A DNA stretch of 64,000 bases from Acidimicrobiales bacterium mtb01 (GTDB lineage Bacteria; Actinomycetota; Acidimicrobiia; Acidimicrobiales; Ilumatobacteraceae), in the NCBI GenBank assembly GCA_004379135.1, contig NBNI01000007.1:186001-250000 (forward strand), given 5' to 3'. The position numbers and the translations under genes were made by a program. Of this stretch, positions 1 to 9,762 are shown one piece after another; position 1 is the stretch's first letter, and each line of letters begins with the position of its first letter. The notes beneath the pieces were generated by a model that was given only the letters and a program-made list of their open reading frames with translations, did no database searches and was not told where the DNA came from.

Positions 1-131
1 AGTCCGGTGTACTGAGGGGTGAGACCGCACTTGCTCGCCACGTTGACCACGAGATACGCCTTGGCACCGAACGAGCCGAGCGAGGACGGCGAGCCGTCGA
101 GACGGTGGATCGGAAGATCGAGAATGCTCAT
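1..131 (-). CDS. Glutathione peroxidase family protein (3' part outside window)
   Basis: The minus strand carries an ATG at 131 followed by 43 open codons running off the left edge. The translated start (MSILDLPIHRLDGSPSSLG) leads into YLVVNVASKCGLTPQYTGL, the hallmark N-terminal segment of glutathione peroxidase/thioredoxin-dependent peroxidases; the Cys of SKCGLT is the peroxidatic residue, Cys rather than selenocysteine. Family members reduce hydroperoxides in the cytoplasm, and bacterial Cys forms usually take electrons from thioredoxin. A weak AGGG lies about 8 bases before the ATG. The gene follows tRNA-Pro on the same strand by 37 bases and could share its transcript. Only about a quarter of the usual 160 residues is visible, so the catalytic Gln and Trp cannot be checked. 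Confidence 0.88.
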   Translation of the reverse strand, partial: MSILDLPIHRLDGSPSSLGSFGAKAYLVVNVASKCGLTPQYTG

Positions 132-168
132 GGACGAACCCTGCCACAGCACGGCTCGTCGTCGAGAG

Positions 169-240
169 TCGGGGAGGGGGGATTTGAACCCCCGACCTCC
201 TGCACCCAAAGCAGGAACGCTACCACTGCGCCACTCCCCG
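169..240 (-). tRNA. tRNA-Pro (anticodon UGG)
   Basis: The minus strand folds into a full cloverleaf: a 7-bp acceptor stem CGGGGAG/CTCCCCG, D arm GCGC-AGTGGTA-GCGT, anticodon stem CCTGC/GCAGG with loop TTTGGGT (anticodon TGG), a 5-base variable loop, and T arm GGGGG-TTCAAAT-CCCCC, with A as discriminator. The length is 72 nt and CCA is not encoded. UGG reads CCA and, with wobble, other proline codons. The 37-base gap to the glutathione peroxidase ATG suggests possible co-transcription. Confidence 0.97.
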
Positions 241-268
241 GTCACCGAGATACTACCCGCCACTCCCT

Positions 269-274
269 TACGAT
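269..274 (+). promoter_or_regulatory. -10 box TACGAT, leaderless start of the hybrid kinase gene
   Basis: TACGAT lies 7 bases before the GTG at 282, so transcription would begin at or next to the start codon. No Shine-Dalgarno sequence is present. It supports the choice of GTG 282 over more upstream starts, which would run through the tRNA gene. Confidence 0.5.
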
Positions 275-281
275 CGAGAGC

Positions 282-1847
282 GTGACCGCTGTCGTCGTGG
301 TGATCGTCGTGTGGGCGCTCTCACTCGCGGTCATCGCTCGACTCGTGCGGCAACGCTCTTTGCAGGAGAAGAAGCGGCGCGAGACCTTGATGCGTGCTCT
401 GGTCGAGACGTCGAGCGGTGTCGCACTCGTGTTCGACGCGAAGCGGCGGGTCGTCATCGCCAACGACGACATTCGTCGCCACTCGGGTGGCTCGGCAACG
501 GGGCGCCCGGTCGTCAAGGCATTGGGAGTCGCCGACGATTCAGTGGCCGTGAAGGTTCTCGACGACGTCATGGCGGCGGTGCTCGCCGGTGATTCGTCCG
601 CGGCCGAACTGCCTGACGAGGAGGACGACGGCTCGATGCGCATTCTCGAGATCGAGGGTCGACCGTTGGAAGGCGGTCAGGGTTTCCTCCACGTGAGCGA
701 CGCGACCGAACGTCGTGAGCGCGCGATGCGTTCGGCGCAATCAGAACGAATGGAAGCCCTCGGAGCCTTGGCCGGGGGTCTGGCCCACGACTTCAACAAT
801 CTGCTGTTCGTCACTCTCGGCAACCTGCAGTTGATGGCCACCAACGATGTCGTCATCAACGACGAGAAGTTGTCGAAGTTCGTGTCGCGATCGGTCGCCG
901 CCGTCGAACGTGGCGCCGAGATCACCAAGTCGTTGCTCGCTGTGGCCCGCAGTCAGCCACTCGAGGAGAGCGCCGTCACCCTCGCCGATCTCGTGAAGGG
1001 AATCCTGCCCCTGGTTCGGCAAGCACTTGGAGCAGGTCGCACCGTGTCCGTCGACATCCCCGATCAGTCGGTGCAGTTGATGCTCGACGCCGGACGCCTG
1101 TCGTCGTGCATCTTGAATCTCGCGTTCAACGCCCGCGACGCCATGGGCCCGAACGGCTCGCTCACCATCGCCGCTCACCGGGTCGACGAACTCGATCCGT
1201 CCTGGGGCCTCACCGGATCGTTCATCCGCCTGTCGATCGCCGACGACGGATCGGGGATGAGCGACGAGGTGGTCGCGCGCGCGTTCGAGCCGTTCTTCAC
1301 CACCAAGAAGCCGGGCAGCGGCACGGGTCTCGGGTTGGCCACGGTGTACGCGTTCGCGCGGCAGACCGGCGGCACGGCGACGCTCACGAGCCGACTCGGT
1401 GCCGGCACCACGGTGTCGCTCGTCCTGCCGATCCACGATCCGTCGGACGCAGAAGCGGCGAGCGCGCCTCGCCGCCGCGCCGGCCGTCGTGTCGTGGTGG
1501 CCGACGACGAGCAGTCGCTGGCCGAACTCGTGGCGTCGTGGCTCATCGACGTCGGCGTCGACGCCCGATTCGCCACGTCGCCGAAATCGGCGCTCGATCT
1601 CGTCGAGGAATTCGCACCCGACGTGCTGGTGTCCGACGCGAACTTCGGCGAGGAGATCGACGGGATCGAACTCGCCAAGCTGGCGAAGGCGATCCAACCC
1701 GACCTGGCCGTGATCTTCATGACCGGTTACAGCTCGAGCATGCGAACCCTGCAGGAACTGGGGGAGCGGACACTCGCCAAACCCTTCTCGCGCGACGACC
1801 TGTACGGTGCGCTCATGCCGTATCTCGCCGAGGCCAGCGATGTCTGA
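282..1847 (+). CDS. Hybrid sensor histidine kinase with C-terminal receiver
   Basis: 521 aa. A membrane helix occupies residues 3-21, followed by a PAS-like segment (about 35-145), a HisKA-type dimerisation helix with phospho-acceptor His169 in GLAHDFNN, an HATPase domain (N283, DDGSGM 321-326, GTGLGL 347-352) and a receiver domain (about 402-517) with acidic pair D408/D409, phospho-acceptor D452 and Lys500. The receiver can accept the phosphate internally or relay it. The stop overlaps the receiver-EAL gene by 8 bases, so the two are probably translationally coupled and act in one pathway. No extracellular sensor domain is visible, so the signal is probably cytoplasmic or membrane-borne. GTG 282 is chosen because of the TACGAT box and because upstream frames overlap the tRNA. 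Confidence 0.88.
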   Translation: MTAVVVVIVVWALSLAVIARLVRQRSLQEKKRRETLMRALVETSSGVALVFDAKRRVVIANDDIRRHSGGSATGRPVVKALGVADDSVAVKVLDDVMAAVLAGDSSAAELPDEEDDGSMRILEIEGRPLEGGQGFLHVSDATERRERAMRSAQSERMEALGALAGGLAHDFNNLLFVTLGNLQLMATNDVVINDEKLSKFVSRSVAAVERGAEITKSLLAVARSQPLEESAVTLADLVKGILPLVRQALGAGRTVSVDIPDQSVQLMLDAGRLSSCILNLAFNARDAMGPNGSLTIAAHRVDELDPSWGLTGSFIRLSIADDGSGMSDEVVARAFEPFFTTKKPGSGTGLGLATVYAFARQTGGTATLTSRLGAGTTVSLVLPIHDPSDAEAASAPRRRAGRRVVVADDEQSLAELVASWLIDVGVDARFATSPKSALDLVEEFAPDVLVSDANFGEEIDGIELAKLAKAIQPDLAVIFMTGYSSSMRTLQELGERTLAKPFSRDDLYGALMPYLAEASDV

Positions 1848-3036
1848 GTCCGCTCGGGTCCTGGTGATCGATGATGAGCCGGCGATCTGCGAGCTCATCG
1901 AAGCGGTGGCCGAATCGGCCGGATTCACCGTCCGTGCCGCGAGTTCGCCGGGCGAGATCGAAGCGGCGATCCAGGGCAGGTTCGATCTCGTCGTGCTCGA
2001 CTTGTCGCTCGGTGAGTTGGACGGCATCGAAGTCATGAGCCGCCTCGGGGCGACCCATCGCGGTCTCCCCGTGATCCTCGTCAGCGGTGCCGACGAAACG
2101 CTCATCACAACTGCTGGCCGCATCGCCGAGATGCACCGACTCCGGGTGATCGCGACGTTCGCCAAGCCCTTCTCGCTCGATCTGCTCCGTTCGGCGATGC
2201 TCGAATGGACCCACGTGGTCAACGAGACGATCGATCCGACCGGACCGCGCCTTCGCATCGACGAGGACGATCTGTTCGATCCAGAGTTCATGCATCTCGT
2301 GTACCAGCCCAAGGTGTCCGTCTTCACCGGCGACGTGGTGGGCGTGGAGGCGCTCGTGCGCTGGCGGCATCCCGACAAGGGCGACGTGTCGCCGGCGGCG
2401 TACGTGGCGTTGGTCGAGGAGATGGGTCGCACGTCCGAACTGCTCGACGCGATCATGACCATGGCGGCTCACGATCGCTTCCGCTACCGCGCCTTGGCGT
2501 CGATGCCCGATGTCTCGCTGAACATCTCGGTCCTCGACCTCGACGACGACGAACTGCCCCGACGCGCGCAGCGAATCCTCACCGCCACGTCACCCGCCGA
2601 TTCATGGACCTTCGAAGTCACCGAGACCACTCCGATTCCCGATCTCACTCCGACGGTCGCCGTCCTCACTCGACTTCGACTGCTCGGTTTCAAGTTGGCC
2701 GTCGACGACTTCGGAACCGGGACGAGCAACTACGAGCGACTGCTCGTGGCGCCGTTCACCGAGTTGAAGATCGACCGGGCCATGGTGAGCCGACTCGATG
2801 CCTCGGCGGCCGAACCCGACGCGATGGTCCGCTCGGGTGTCGACGTGGGTCATTCACTCGGTTTGCAGGTGGTCGCCGAAGGTGTGGAGACGGTCGAGCA
2901 GTTCACCCTGATTCGCAGCCTCGGCTGCGACGCCGTTCAGGGCTACTTCGTTTCGGCTCCGGTGAAACCGGTGCACATCGATGCCGCCCTCGACAGGTGG
3001 GCCGACAACTTCGAGGTCCTCGGCCTCGACCGCTGA
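1840..3036 (+). CDS. Response regulator with EAL domain (predicted c-di-GMP phosphodiesterase)
   Basis: 398 aa. An N-terminal receiver (about 1-122) has D11/D12, phospho-acceptor D54 and Lys109. A C-terminal EAL domain (about 143-380) keeps the catalytic signatures: EAL 170-172, N228, E259 (VTET), the DDFGTG loop with D289/D290, K310, and E347/E350 in AEGVE, plus the QGYF segment at 367-370. With all metal and substrate ligands present, hydrolysis of cyclic di-GMP to pGpG is likely. The start ATG lies inside the end of the kinase gene, so the kinase is the likely partner controlling EAL activity by phosphorylation. No GGDEF domain is encoded nearby. Confidence 0.88.
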   Translation: MSESARVLVIDDEPAICELIEAVAESAGFTVRAASSPGEIEAAIQGRFDLVVLDLSLGELDGIEVMSRLGATHRGLPVILVSGADETLITTAGRIAEMHRLRVIATFAKPFSLDLLRSAMLEWTHVVNETIDPTGPRLRIDEDDLFDPEFMHLVYQPKVSVFTGDVVGVEALVRWRHPDKGDVSPAAYVALVEEMGRTSELLDAIMTMAAHDRFRYRALASMPDVSLNISVLDLDDDELPRRAQRILTATSPADSWTFEVTETTPIPDLTPTVAVLTRLRLLGFKLAVDDFGTGTSNYERLLVAPFTELKIDRAMVSRLDASAAEPDAMVRSGVDVGHSLGLQVVAEGVETVEQFTLIRSLGCDAVQGYFVSAPVKPVHIDAALDRWADNFEVLGLDR

Positions 3037-3066
3037 CGTCACAGCGCGACGACTGACGACGTCAGC
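3032..3066. terminator. 9-bp inverted repeat between convergent genes
   Basis: GCTGACGTC at 3032-3040 is repeated as its exact complement GACGTCAGC at 3058-3066, with 17 bases between. The arms contain the stop codons of both converging genes (3034-3036 and, on the minus strand, 3062-3064). It could fold in either transcript and act as a bidirectional terminator, but there is no T tract, so an intrinsic terminator is not proven. Confidence 0.35.
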
Positions 3067-4237
3067 CGCGGCGTGAGATCGCCGCGACCGCCGACAGCAG
3101 TCGATCGACGTCGGCGTGTTCGATGTAGCGGACGACTCCGGCGCGAACGACTCCGCCTGATTCGGCGAGACCGAGTTGGTGGACCACTTCGACGGCGTAC
3201 GCGTGGCCGTCCCACACCGCGATCTTCTGCTCGGCCAAGCGCGCGGCGACTGTCGAGGGGGAAACACCGTCGACGACGAACGCCGCCGTGGGTGCGCGCA
3301 GCGCGGGATTGGCGGGTCCGATGCGTCGAACTCCGTCGATCGCGCCCAACCCGTCCCAGAGATGGGCGAAGACGTCGGCCTCGTAACGCGCGAGTGAATC
3401 CATTCCCTCTTCGAGGAGGAATCGAGCGGCGGCGTCGACGCCGGCGATCGCCTCGAAGTTGGGCATGCCGGTCTCGGGTTTGCGGGGGCCGGCATCACCG
3501 GCCGGGCGCACCCGCCACCAGTCGAGTTCGGCCATGAGGTCGGGCTTGCACCACAGGACGCCCGAGTGCGGCGCGTACCACTTGTAGGGCGACGTGACGA
3601 GGGCGTCGCAGTCGAGAGCGGTGATGTCGATCGGGTGATGCGGAGCGGCCGCCACCGCGTCGACGTACACGCGGGCCCCGACCGCGTGGGCCGCTTCGAT
3701 GATGGGAGGAAGGTCGGGCATCGTGCCGAGAAGGTTCGAGGCCATGGGCACGGTGACCCAGCGCGTGCGGTCGTCGATGAGGGCGATCACCGACTCGGGG
3801 GAGAGCACTCCGGTGGCCGGATCGAACTCGGCGAGAACCTGCTCGGCGCCCGAGCGTGCGCAGGCGCGGCGCCACGGCATGACGTTCGAATCGTGATCGA
3901 GTCGAGTTCCGACGATGCGGTCACCGGGGCGAAGCGTCTCGCTCATGGCGTTGGCGAACGCCATGTTGAACGTGGTCGTGTTGGTGCCGAAACTGAAGCC
4001 GCGTGGATCGGCGCTGAACAACCGTCCGAGTGTCACGCGGGTGCGGTCGAGGAGCGATTGGCATTCCTGTGCGGCGGCGAAGGGTCCGCCAGCGGCCGCG
4101 GTGTGGCCCGATGTCATCCAGTCGGTCATGGCCGTAATCGATACGTCCACGACTTGGGTTCCCGACGGCCCGTCGAACCGCGCCCACTCTCCGGCCGAAC
4201 CGGCCAGTGCAGGGAACCGGTGGCGCAGCGACGACAC
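3062..4237 (-). CDS. Cysteine-desulfurase-like class V aminotransferase
   Basis: 391 aa, full length for fold-type I PLP enzymes of the SufS/NifS-like group. The PLP lysine is K219 in SPYKWYAPHSG; D193 (YVDAVAA) should hold the pyridine nitrogen, and HDSN at 115-118 is the usual region for ring stacking. The N-terminal FPAL...FDGPSGTQ matches the uncharacterised VC1184-type subfamily rather than a true IscS/SufS, and no suf or isc partner is near. The substrate is therefore unknown; it may act on cysteine or on another amino acid. It starts 2 bases after the stop of the small protein gene and probably shares its transcript. Its end faces the EAL gene. Confidence 0.85.
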   Translation of the reverse strand: MSSLRHRFPALAGSAGEWARFDGPSGTQVVDVSITAMTDWMTSGHTAAAGGPFAAAQECQSLLDRTRVTLGRLFSADPRGFSFGTNTTTFNMAFANAMSETLRPGDRIVGTRLDHDSNVMPWRRACARSGAEQVLAEFDPATGVLSPESVIALIDDRTRWVTVPMASNLLGTMPDLPPIIEAAHAVGARVYVDAVAAAPHHPIDITALDCDALVTSPYKWYAPHSGVLWCKPDLMAELDWWRVRPAGDAGPRKPETGMPNFEAIAGVDAAARFLLEEGMDSLARYEADVFAHLWDGLGAIDGVRRIGPANPALRAPTAAFVVDGVSPSTVAARLAEQKIAVWDGHAYAVEVVHQLGLAESGGVVRAGVVRYIEHADVDRLLSAVAAISRRG

Positions 4238-4239
4238 GG

Positions 4240-4512
4240 TCAGCGCTTGGCTTTGCGGAGGCGTTTGGCGGCGCGGCCGATCGGCTCGATGTGCCGGCCG
4301 TCGAGGTCGCCCAACTCCACACCGTTCGCGAACTGCACGCGATAGCGCTGCCAGTTGAAGCCATTGGCGAGGAGAATCCGGCCCTCAGTACCCGCCGGGA
4401 CATCGGCCAGGTCGACCGAGGCCACGACCTTGTCGCGCAGACGGAGGTCGAGTTGGTTCGGGTGGGGCTTGGCGAGGGCATGGGGCTTCCATGTCGGCTT
4501 CCACGTCGTCAT
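4240..4512 (-). CDS. Small conserved protein, possible SH3-like barrel
   Basis: 90 aa, not assigned to a family. After a Lys/Pro-rich start, the core has the pattern GTEGRILLANGFNWQRYRV followed by a second Gly-rich turn, resembling KOW/SH3-like barrels in which a Gly and a hydrophobic strand alternate. The C-terminus is strongly basic (RAAKRLRKAKR), which would suit binding to nucleic acid; this is inference only. ATG 4512 is preferred because longer frames run into the trigger factor promoter. It is divergent from tig and lies 2 bases before the aminotransferase, so a shared operon is likely. Confidence 0.6.
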   Translation of the reverse strand: MTTWKPTWKPHALAKPHPNQLDLRLRDKVVASVDLADVPAGTEGRILLANGFNWQRYRVQFANGVELGDLDGRHIEPIGRAAKRLRKAKR

Positions 4513-4562
4513 GCATCCATCTTGGCGCATGACGGGGCGGGGCGCACGTTTCGGGCCGCCGG

Positions 4563-4568
4563 TACACT
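4563..4568 (+). promoter_or_regulatory. -10 box TACACT, leaderless start of tig
   Basis: TACACT ends 9 bases before the GTG at 4578. The 65-base gap to the divergent small gene holds no clear Shine-Dalgarno sequence before the GTG, so a leaderless or near-leaderless message is expected. Confidence 0.5.
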
Positions 4569-4577
4569 TCGCTCCCT

Positions 4578-6011
4578 GTGAAAACGACATGTGAAGCCCA
4601 CGAGGGCAACAAGGTCGTGCTCTCCGTCGAGATCGACGAGGCCGACTTCTCCCGCGACATCGACGCAGCACTCTCCAAGATCGGCCGCGACCTTCGTCTC
4701 CCCGGATTCCGTCAGGGGAAGGCCCCGCGCAAGGTGCTCGAAGCCCGGATCGGACTCGAAGCGGCGCGCGGTCAGGCGTTGCAGGATTCCATTCCGCAGT
4801 ATCTCGCGCGAGCGGTGCGCGAGAACGACGTCGACATCATCGCGACCCCCGAGATCGAGATCACGGGCGGCCATCTCACTGGTCCGGTCACCTTCACGGC
4901 CACGTGCGAGGTTCGCCCCGTCGTCACCGTGCCGGGTTACGCGGGTCTGCGTGTCGAGATCGATGCGCCCACGGTGTCCGACACCGACATCGACGAGGTC
5001 GTCACGGCCGAACTCCGTCGCCAGGGAACGCTCACCGACGTGTCGCGTCCGGCGGCGGTCGGCGACTTCGTGGTGGTCGACCTGGTCGGCTCGCGCGGCG
5101 GCGAGCCGGTGGCCGGCCTCGCGGTCGACGACTGGTCGTACGAGATCGGCAAGAAGTGGGTGTCGCCCGAGTTCGACGACAAGTTGACGGGTGCGTCGGC
5201 GGGCGCCGAATTGAACTTCACCGACACGCCCAACGGCACCGAGGAGCCGGCCGATTTCGTGGTCAAGGTCTCTTCGGTCCAGGAGCTCGTTGTTCCTGAT
5301 CTCACCGACGAGTGGGTCGCCTCCAATGTCGAAGGTTTCGAGACCATCGCCACCTGGAGGGCCTCGGTCGCCGAGCGCATGACCGATGCCCGCTGGAATC
5401 AGGTCCGCAATTCGTTGGTCGAGAAGGTCACCGACGCATTGGTCGAGCTCGTCTCGGTCGACGCACCCGAGTCGCTGGTGTCGGCCGATCTGCAGCGGCG
5501 CGTCCAGAACGTCGTCCGCCAGTTCGCGGCGCAGGGAATGGACCTCGAGCAGTGGCTGCAGGCGACCGGCCAGGAGCCGGCCACGTTCGTCGAGTCGTTC
5601 CGTCCGGCTTCGGTCAAGGCGGCCAAGGTCGATCTGGCTCTGCGCGCCGTGGTCGACGCCGAGGGTCTCCGGGCCGACGATGACGATGTCGAGCGCGAAC
5701 TGATCGGAATCGCTCAGCGCTCCAACGATGACGCCATCCGTCAGCAGGTCATGTCGGGCTCGAAGAAGAAGCCGAAGTTGATCACCGTCGACCAGGTGCG
5801 GGCCGCCTATCAGGCCAACGATGCGCTGGTCGATCTGGCCGCCGAGATCTCCAAGAGCAAGGCCCTCGACTGGCTCGTGCACAACGTCACGTACGTCGAC
5901 CCCTCCGGTGCCACACTGGACAGCGACACTGTCGTCGGCCACTCGGCCGCCGATCACGACCACCAGCACGATCACGACCACCAGCACGACCACGACGGGG
6001 CCGAATCATGA
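4578..6011 (+). CDS. tig: Trigger factor (ribosome-associated chaperone and prolyl isomerase)
   Basis: 477 aa. The ribosome-binding domain (about 1-115) contains the signature GFRQGKAP at 43-50. It is followed by an FKBP-type isomerase domain (about 150-235) and the helical C-terminal chaperone domain. It binds near the peptide exit of the ribosome and shields nascent chains. Gene order tig-clpP-clpX is classical, and the stop overlaps the clpP start by 4 bases. The unusual part is the tail: the last 23 residues are mainly His, Asp and Gln, encoded partly by an 18-bp tandem repeat. Such a tail could bind metal ions, as the His-rich tail of SlyD does; that function is inferred. Confidence 0.96.
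   Translation: MKTTCEAHEGNKVVLSVEIDEADFSRDIDAALSKIGRDLRLPGFRQGKAPRKVLEARIGLEAARGQALQDSIPQYLARAVRENDVDIIATPEIEITGGHLTGPVTFTATCEVRPVVTVPGYAGLRVEIDAPTVSDTDIDEVVTAELRRQGTLTDVSRPAAVGDFVVVDLVGSRGGEPVAGLAVDDWSYEIGKKWVSPEFDDKLTGASAGAELNFTDTPNGTEEPADFVVKVSSVQELVVPDLTDEWVASNVEGFETIATWRASVAERMTDARWNQVRNSLVEKVTDALVELVSVDAPESLVSADLQRRVQNVVRQFAAQGMDLEQWLQATGQEPATFVESFRPASVKAAKVDLALRAVVDAEGLRADDDDVERELIGIAQRSNDDAIRQQVMSGSKKKPKLITVDQVRAAYQANDALVDLAAEISKSKALDWLVHNVTYVDPSGATLDSDTVVGHSAADHDHQHDHDHQHDHDGAES
5952..5987 (+). repeat. Two perfect 18-bp tandem repeats in the His-rich tail of tig
   Basis: The unit GATCACGACCACCAGCAC occupies 5952-5969 and again 5970-5987, followed by a partial GACCACGAC. Each unit encodes DHDHQH in frame, so gain or loss of units would change only the length of the His-rich tail. 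Confidence 0.95.
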
Positions 6012-6640
6012 ATCTCGACGCATTCAACTACTACGTTCCCACGGTGGTCGAGCAGACCAATCGCGGCGAGCGGGCCTACGACCTCTACAGCCGTCTGCTG
6101 AAGGAGAACATCCTCTTTCTCGGGACGCCCATCGACGACACCATCGCCAACCTCGTGTGCGCTCAGCTCATCCACCTGGAGAGCGAGAACCCCGACAAGG
6201 ACATCAACATCTACATCAACAGCCCTGGTGGCGACATCACGGCACTGTTCGCGATCTACGACACGATGCAGTTCATCAAGAACGACATCGCGACCATCTG
6301 CCTGGGTCAGGCGGCCAGCGCTGCCGCGGTATTGCTCGCCGCCGGGACCAAGGGCAAGCGCCTCGCGTTGCCGCACAGCCGCGTGCTCCTTCACCAGCCG
6401 TACGGGCAGGTGGGCTACGGCCAGGTGACCGACCTCGAGATCGCCGCCAAGGAGATCATGCGCATGCGTGATCTGCTCGAGGAGATCCTGGCGCACCACA
6501 CCGGCCAGCCGATCGAGCGGATCCACGCCGACACCGATCGTGACTTCGTGATGGAAGCGGCCGAGGCTCTCCAGTACGGAATCATCGACGACGTCATCTC
6601 CAGTCGCGCCGTCGTCGACCGGGGCGGACCCATCCGCTGA
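6008..6640 (+). CDS. clpP: ATP-dependent Clp protease proteolytic subunit
   Basis: 210 aa, typical length. It is the serine peptidase that forms the barrel degraded into by ClpX or ClpC. The catalytic triad is visible: Ser104 in GQAASAAA, His129 in LLHQP, and Asp179 in DTDRDF. NSPGGD at 71-76 forms the oxyanion strand. The start ATG overlaps the tig stop (ATGA). Many actinobacteria carry two adjacent clpP genes; only one is here, directly upstream of clpX. Confidence 0.96.
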   Translation: MNLDAFNYYVPTVVEQTNRGERAYDLYSRLLKENILFLGTPIDDTIANLVCAQLIHLESENPDKDINIYINSPGGDITALFAIYDTMQFIKNDIATICLGQAASAAAVLLAAGTKGKRLALPHSRVLLHQPYGQVGYGQVTDLEIAAKEIMRMRDLLEEILAHHTGQPIERIHADTDRDFVMEAAEALQYGIIDDVISSRAVVDRGGPIR

Positions 6641-6734
6641 CCTGCGTCTTTCGGGCTCTGCTCAAGGTCTTGACGCAAATCGCCGACAACAGGGTCGGCC
6701 ATCCGTCAGACTGTGAACCCGAAGGAGGGTGGAC

Positions 6735-8017
<1,283 letters not shown>

Positions 8018-8018
<1 letters not shown>

Positions 8019-9307
8019 TGGACTACCAGCAGGCTCTCGCTTACCTCGACGAACACGCCACCTACGAGAAGACCGGCCGGATCGAGTCGCCTTCTCTGGC
8101 GACGATCGAGCGTCTCTGCGCCGCCATGGGCGACCCGCAGCACTGTGCGCCGGTCATCCACATCACCGGAACCAACGGCAAGGGATCGACCGCGCAGATG
8201 ATCACACGTCTGCTCGTGGCCAGCGGGTTGCGAGTCGGCACGTACATCAGCCCCCACCTCGAGCGGGTCAACGAGCGCATGATGATCGACGGGGTTCCGA
8301 TCTCCGATCACGAGTTCGGCGAGCAGGTTGGGGCGATCGCCGACCTCGAGATCATCGCCGGTGTGCGTCCGGGCTACTTCGACACCTGCACCGCGGCGGC
8401 GTTCCGCTGGTTCGCCGATCAGGCCGTCGATGCGATGGTGATCGAAGTGGGCCTACTGGGTCGGTGGGACGCCACGAACGTCGTCGACGCGCAGGTCGCG
8501 GTCATCACCAACATCGGGCTCGACCACATGGAGTTCGCCGGCCCGACACGTGCGCACATCGCGCGCGAAAAGTCGGGCATCGTGAAGTCGGCGTCGGCAG
8601 TTGTCACCGGCGAAACCGATCCGGAGATGATCGAGATCTTCCGGTCGGCGGGTGGTTCGTTGCTGCTCGTGCGCGACACCGACTTCGCGGTCGATGCCAA
8701 CGAACTCGCGCTCGGCGGCCGCCTCGTGGTGGTGCGCACTCCGACCACGATCTACCCCGACGTGTTCGTGCCACTGCACGGCCGCCATCAGGCCGACAAC
8801 GCCGCCGTGGCCATCACGGCGGTCGAGACGTTCTTCGCGCGACCCCTCGCCGACGACGTGATCGCCGAGGCCATGGCGAAGGTGAGCATGCCCGGTCGTT
8901 TCGAACTGCTCGATCATCAGCCGTTGGTGATCGTCGACGGAGCTCACAACCCGGCTGGCGGCGACGTGTGCGCCAGTGTCTTCTTCGAGGACTTCGATCC
9001 GGCCGGGCGCCGCATCCTGGTGGTTGGTTGTCTGCGAGGTCGCGAACCGATCGAGATGCTCGAGGCCCTGCGCGCCGACGAATTCGACGTGGTGGTGTGC
9101 TGCACCGCCCCGTCGCCTCGCGGCCGACCGGCAACCGAACTGGCCGAAGCCGCCCGTGCCGTCGGCTGTGACGACGTACGGGTGGCCGCCACCGTCGAGG
9201 CCGCGATCGACGAAGCCCGTCGCGAAGCCGGAGCCGACGACGCGATTCTGGTCACGGGTTCGCTGTACGTGGTGGGAGCAGCCCGGCCGCACGTGCTCGG
9301 CCGATAG
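8018..9307 (+). CDS. folC: Bifunctional folylpolyglutamate/dihydrofolate synthase
   Basis: 429 aa, Mur-ligase-like fold. The ATP loop is GTNGKGST at 51-58, and the ADHD-like region is seen as LDHMEFAG. It adds glutamate to dihydropteroate and/or to reduced folates in the cytoplasm. It follows clpX with an overlapping stop/start (TGATG). In many actinobacteria valS separates clpX from folC; it is not present here. The TAG stop is reused as part of the putative -10 box of ndk. Whether both activities are present cannot be told from sequence alone. Confidence 0.92.
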
Positions 9308-9310
9308 GGT
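9305..9310 (+). promoter_or_regulatory. -10 box TAGGGT, leaderless start of ndk, overlaps folC stop
   Basis: TAGGGT lies 8 bases before the ATG of ndk; its first three bases are the folC stop codon. No Shine-Dalgarno sequence precedes the ATG. Confidence 0.45.
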
Positions 9311-9318
9311 CGCCTCCC

Positions 9319-9729
9319 ATGTCCGATCGCACCCTCGTCCTGTTGAAGCCCGATGCCGTCGAACGCGGCTTGGTGGGAACCATCCTCAGCCGTTTCGAAT
9401 CGAAGAATCTGAAACTCGTCGCCCTCGACCTGCGGACACTGGATTCAGCCACCCTGGCCCGCCATTACGAGGAGCACGTGGGCAAGGGCTTCTACAACGA
9501 CCTGGTTGCCTTCATGTCGCGCGGCCCGGTCGTGGCGCTTGTTCTGGAAGGCCCCGAGAACACCTGGGAGGTCGTGCGCGCCATGATGGGTGCCACTAAT
9601 CCGCGCACGGCGGCTCCCGGGACCATCCGTGGTGACCTGGGGATTCTCTTCACCGAGAACCTGGTCCACGGTTCCGACTCCCTGGCCTCGGCCGAGCGGG
9701 AGATCGGGATTTTCTTCCCGAATCTGTAA
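9319..9729 (+). CDS. ndk: Nucleoside diphosphate kinase
   Basis: 136 aa, standard length. It transfers the terminal phosphate from ATP to NDPs through a phospho-histidine, here His117 in NLVHGSDS. The family start TLVLLKPDAV (K10) and NPRTAAPGTIRGD loop for nucleotide binding are intact. It sits between folC and mreB, a common place in actinobacteria. It probably has its own leaderless promoter overlapping the folC stop. Confidence 0.97.
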   Translation: MSDRTLVLLKPDAVERGLVGTILSRFESKNLKLVALDLRTLDSATLARHYEEHVGKGFYNDLVAFMSRGPVVALVLEGPENTWEVVRAMMGATNPRTAAPGTIRGDLGILFTENLVHGSDSLASAEREIGIFFPNL

Positions 9730-9732
9730 CAT
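9727..9732 (+). promoter_or_regulatory. -10 box TAACAT for the mreB operon, overlaps ndk stop
   Basis: TAACAT starts with the ndk stop codon TAA. A start about 7 bases downstream would give a leader of roughly 24 bases that includes the GAGGAGG Shine-Dalgarno sequence before the mreB ATG at 9763. Unlike most units here, this one would have a true leader. Confidence 0.4.
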
Positions 9733-9762
9733 TTCCCGGTCACGGGGCGAGGAGGTGCGGTC

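Noticed and set aside
6670-6698. TTGACG as -35 box between clpP and clpX
   Set aside because: No acceptable -10 hexamer lies 16-19 bases downstream.
6729-6731. GTG 6729 as start of clpX
   Set aside because: It lies in the Shine-Dalgarno stretch that fits GTG 6735, and ClpX proteins begin at the latter point.
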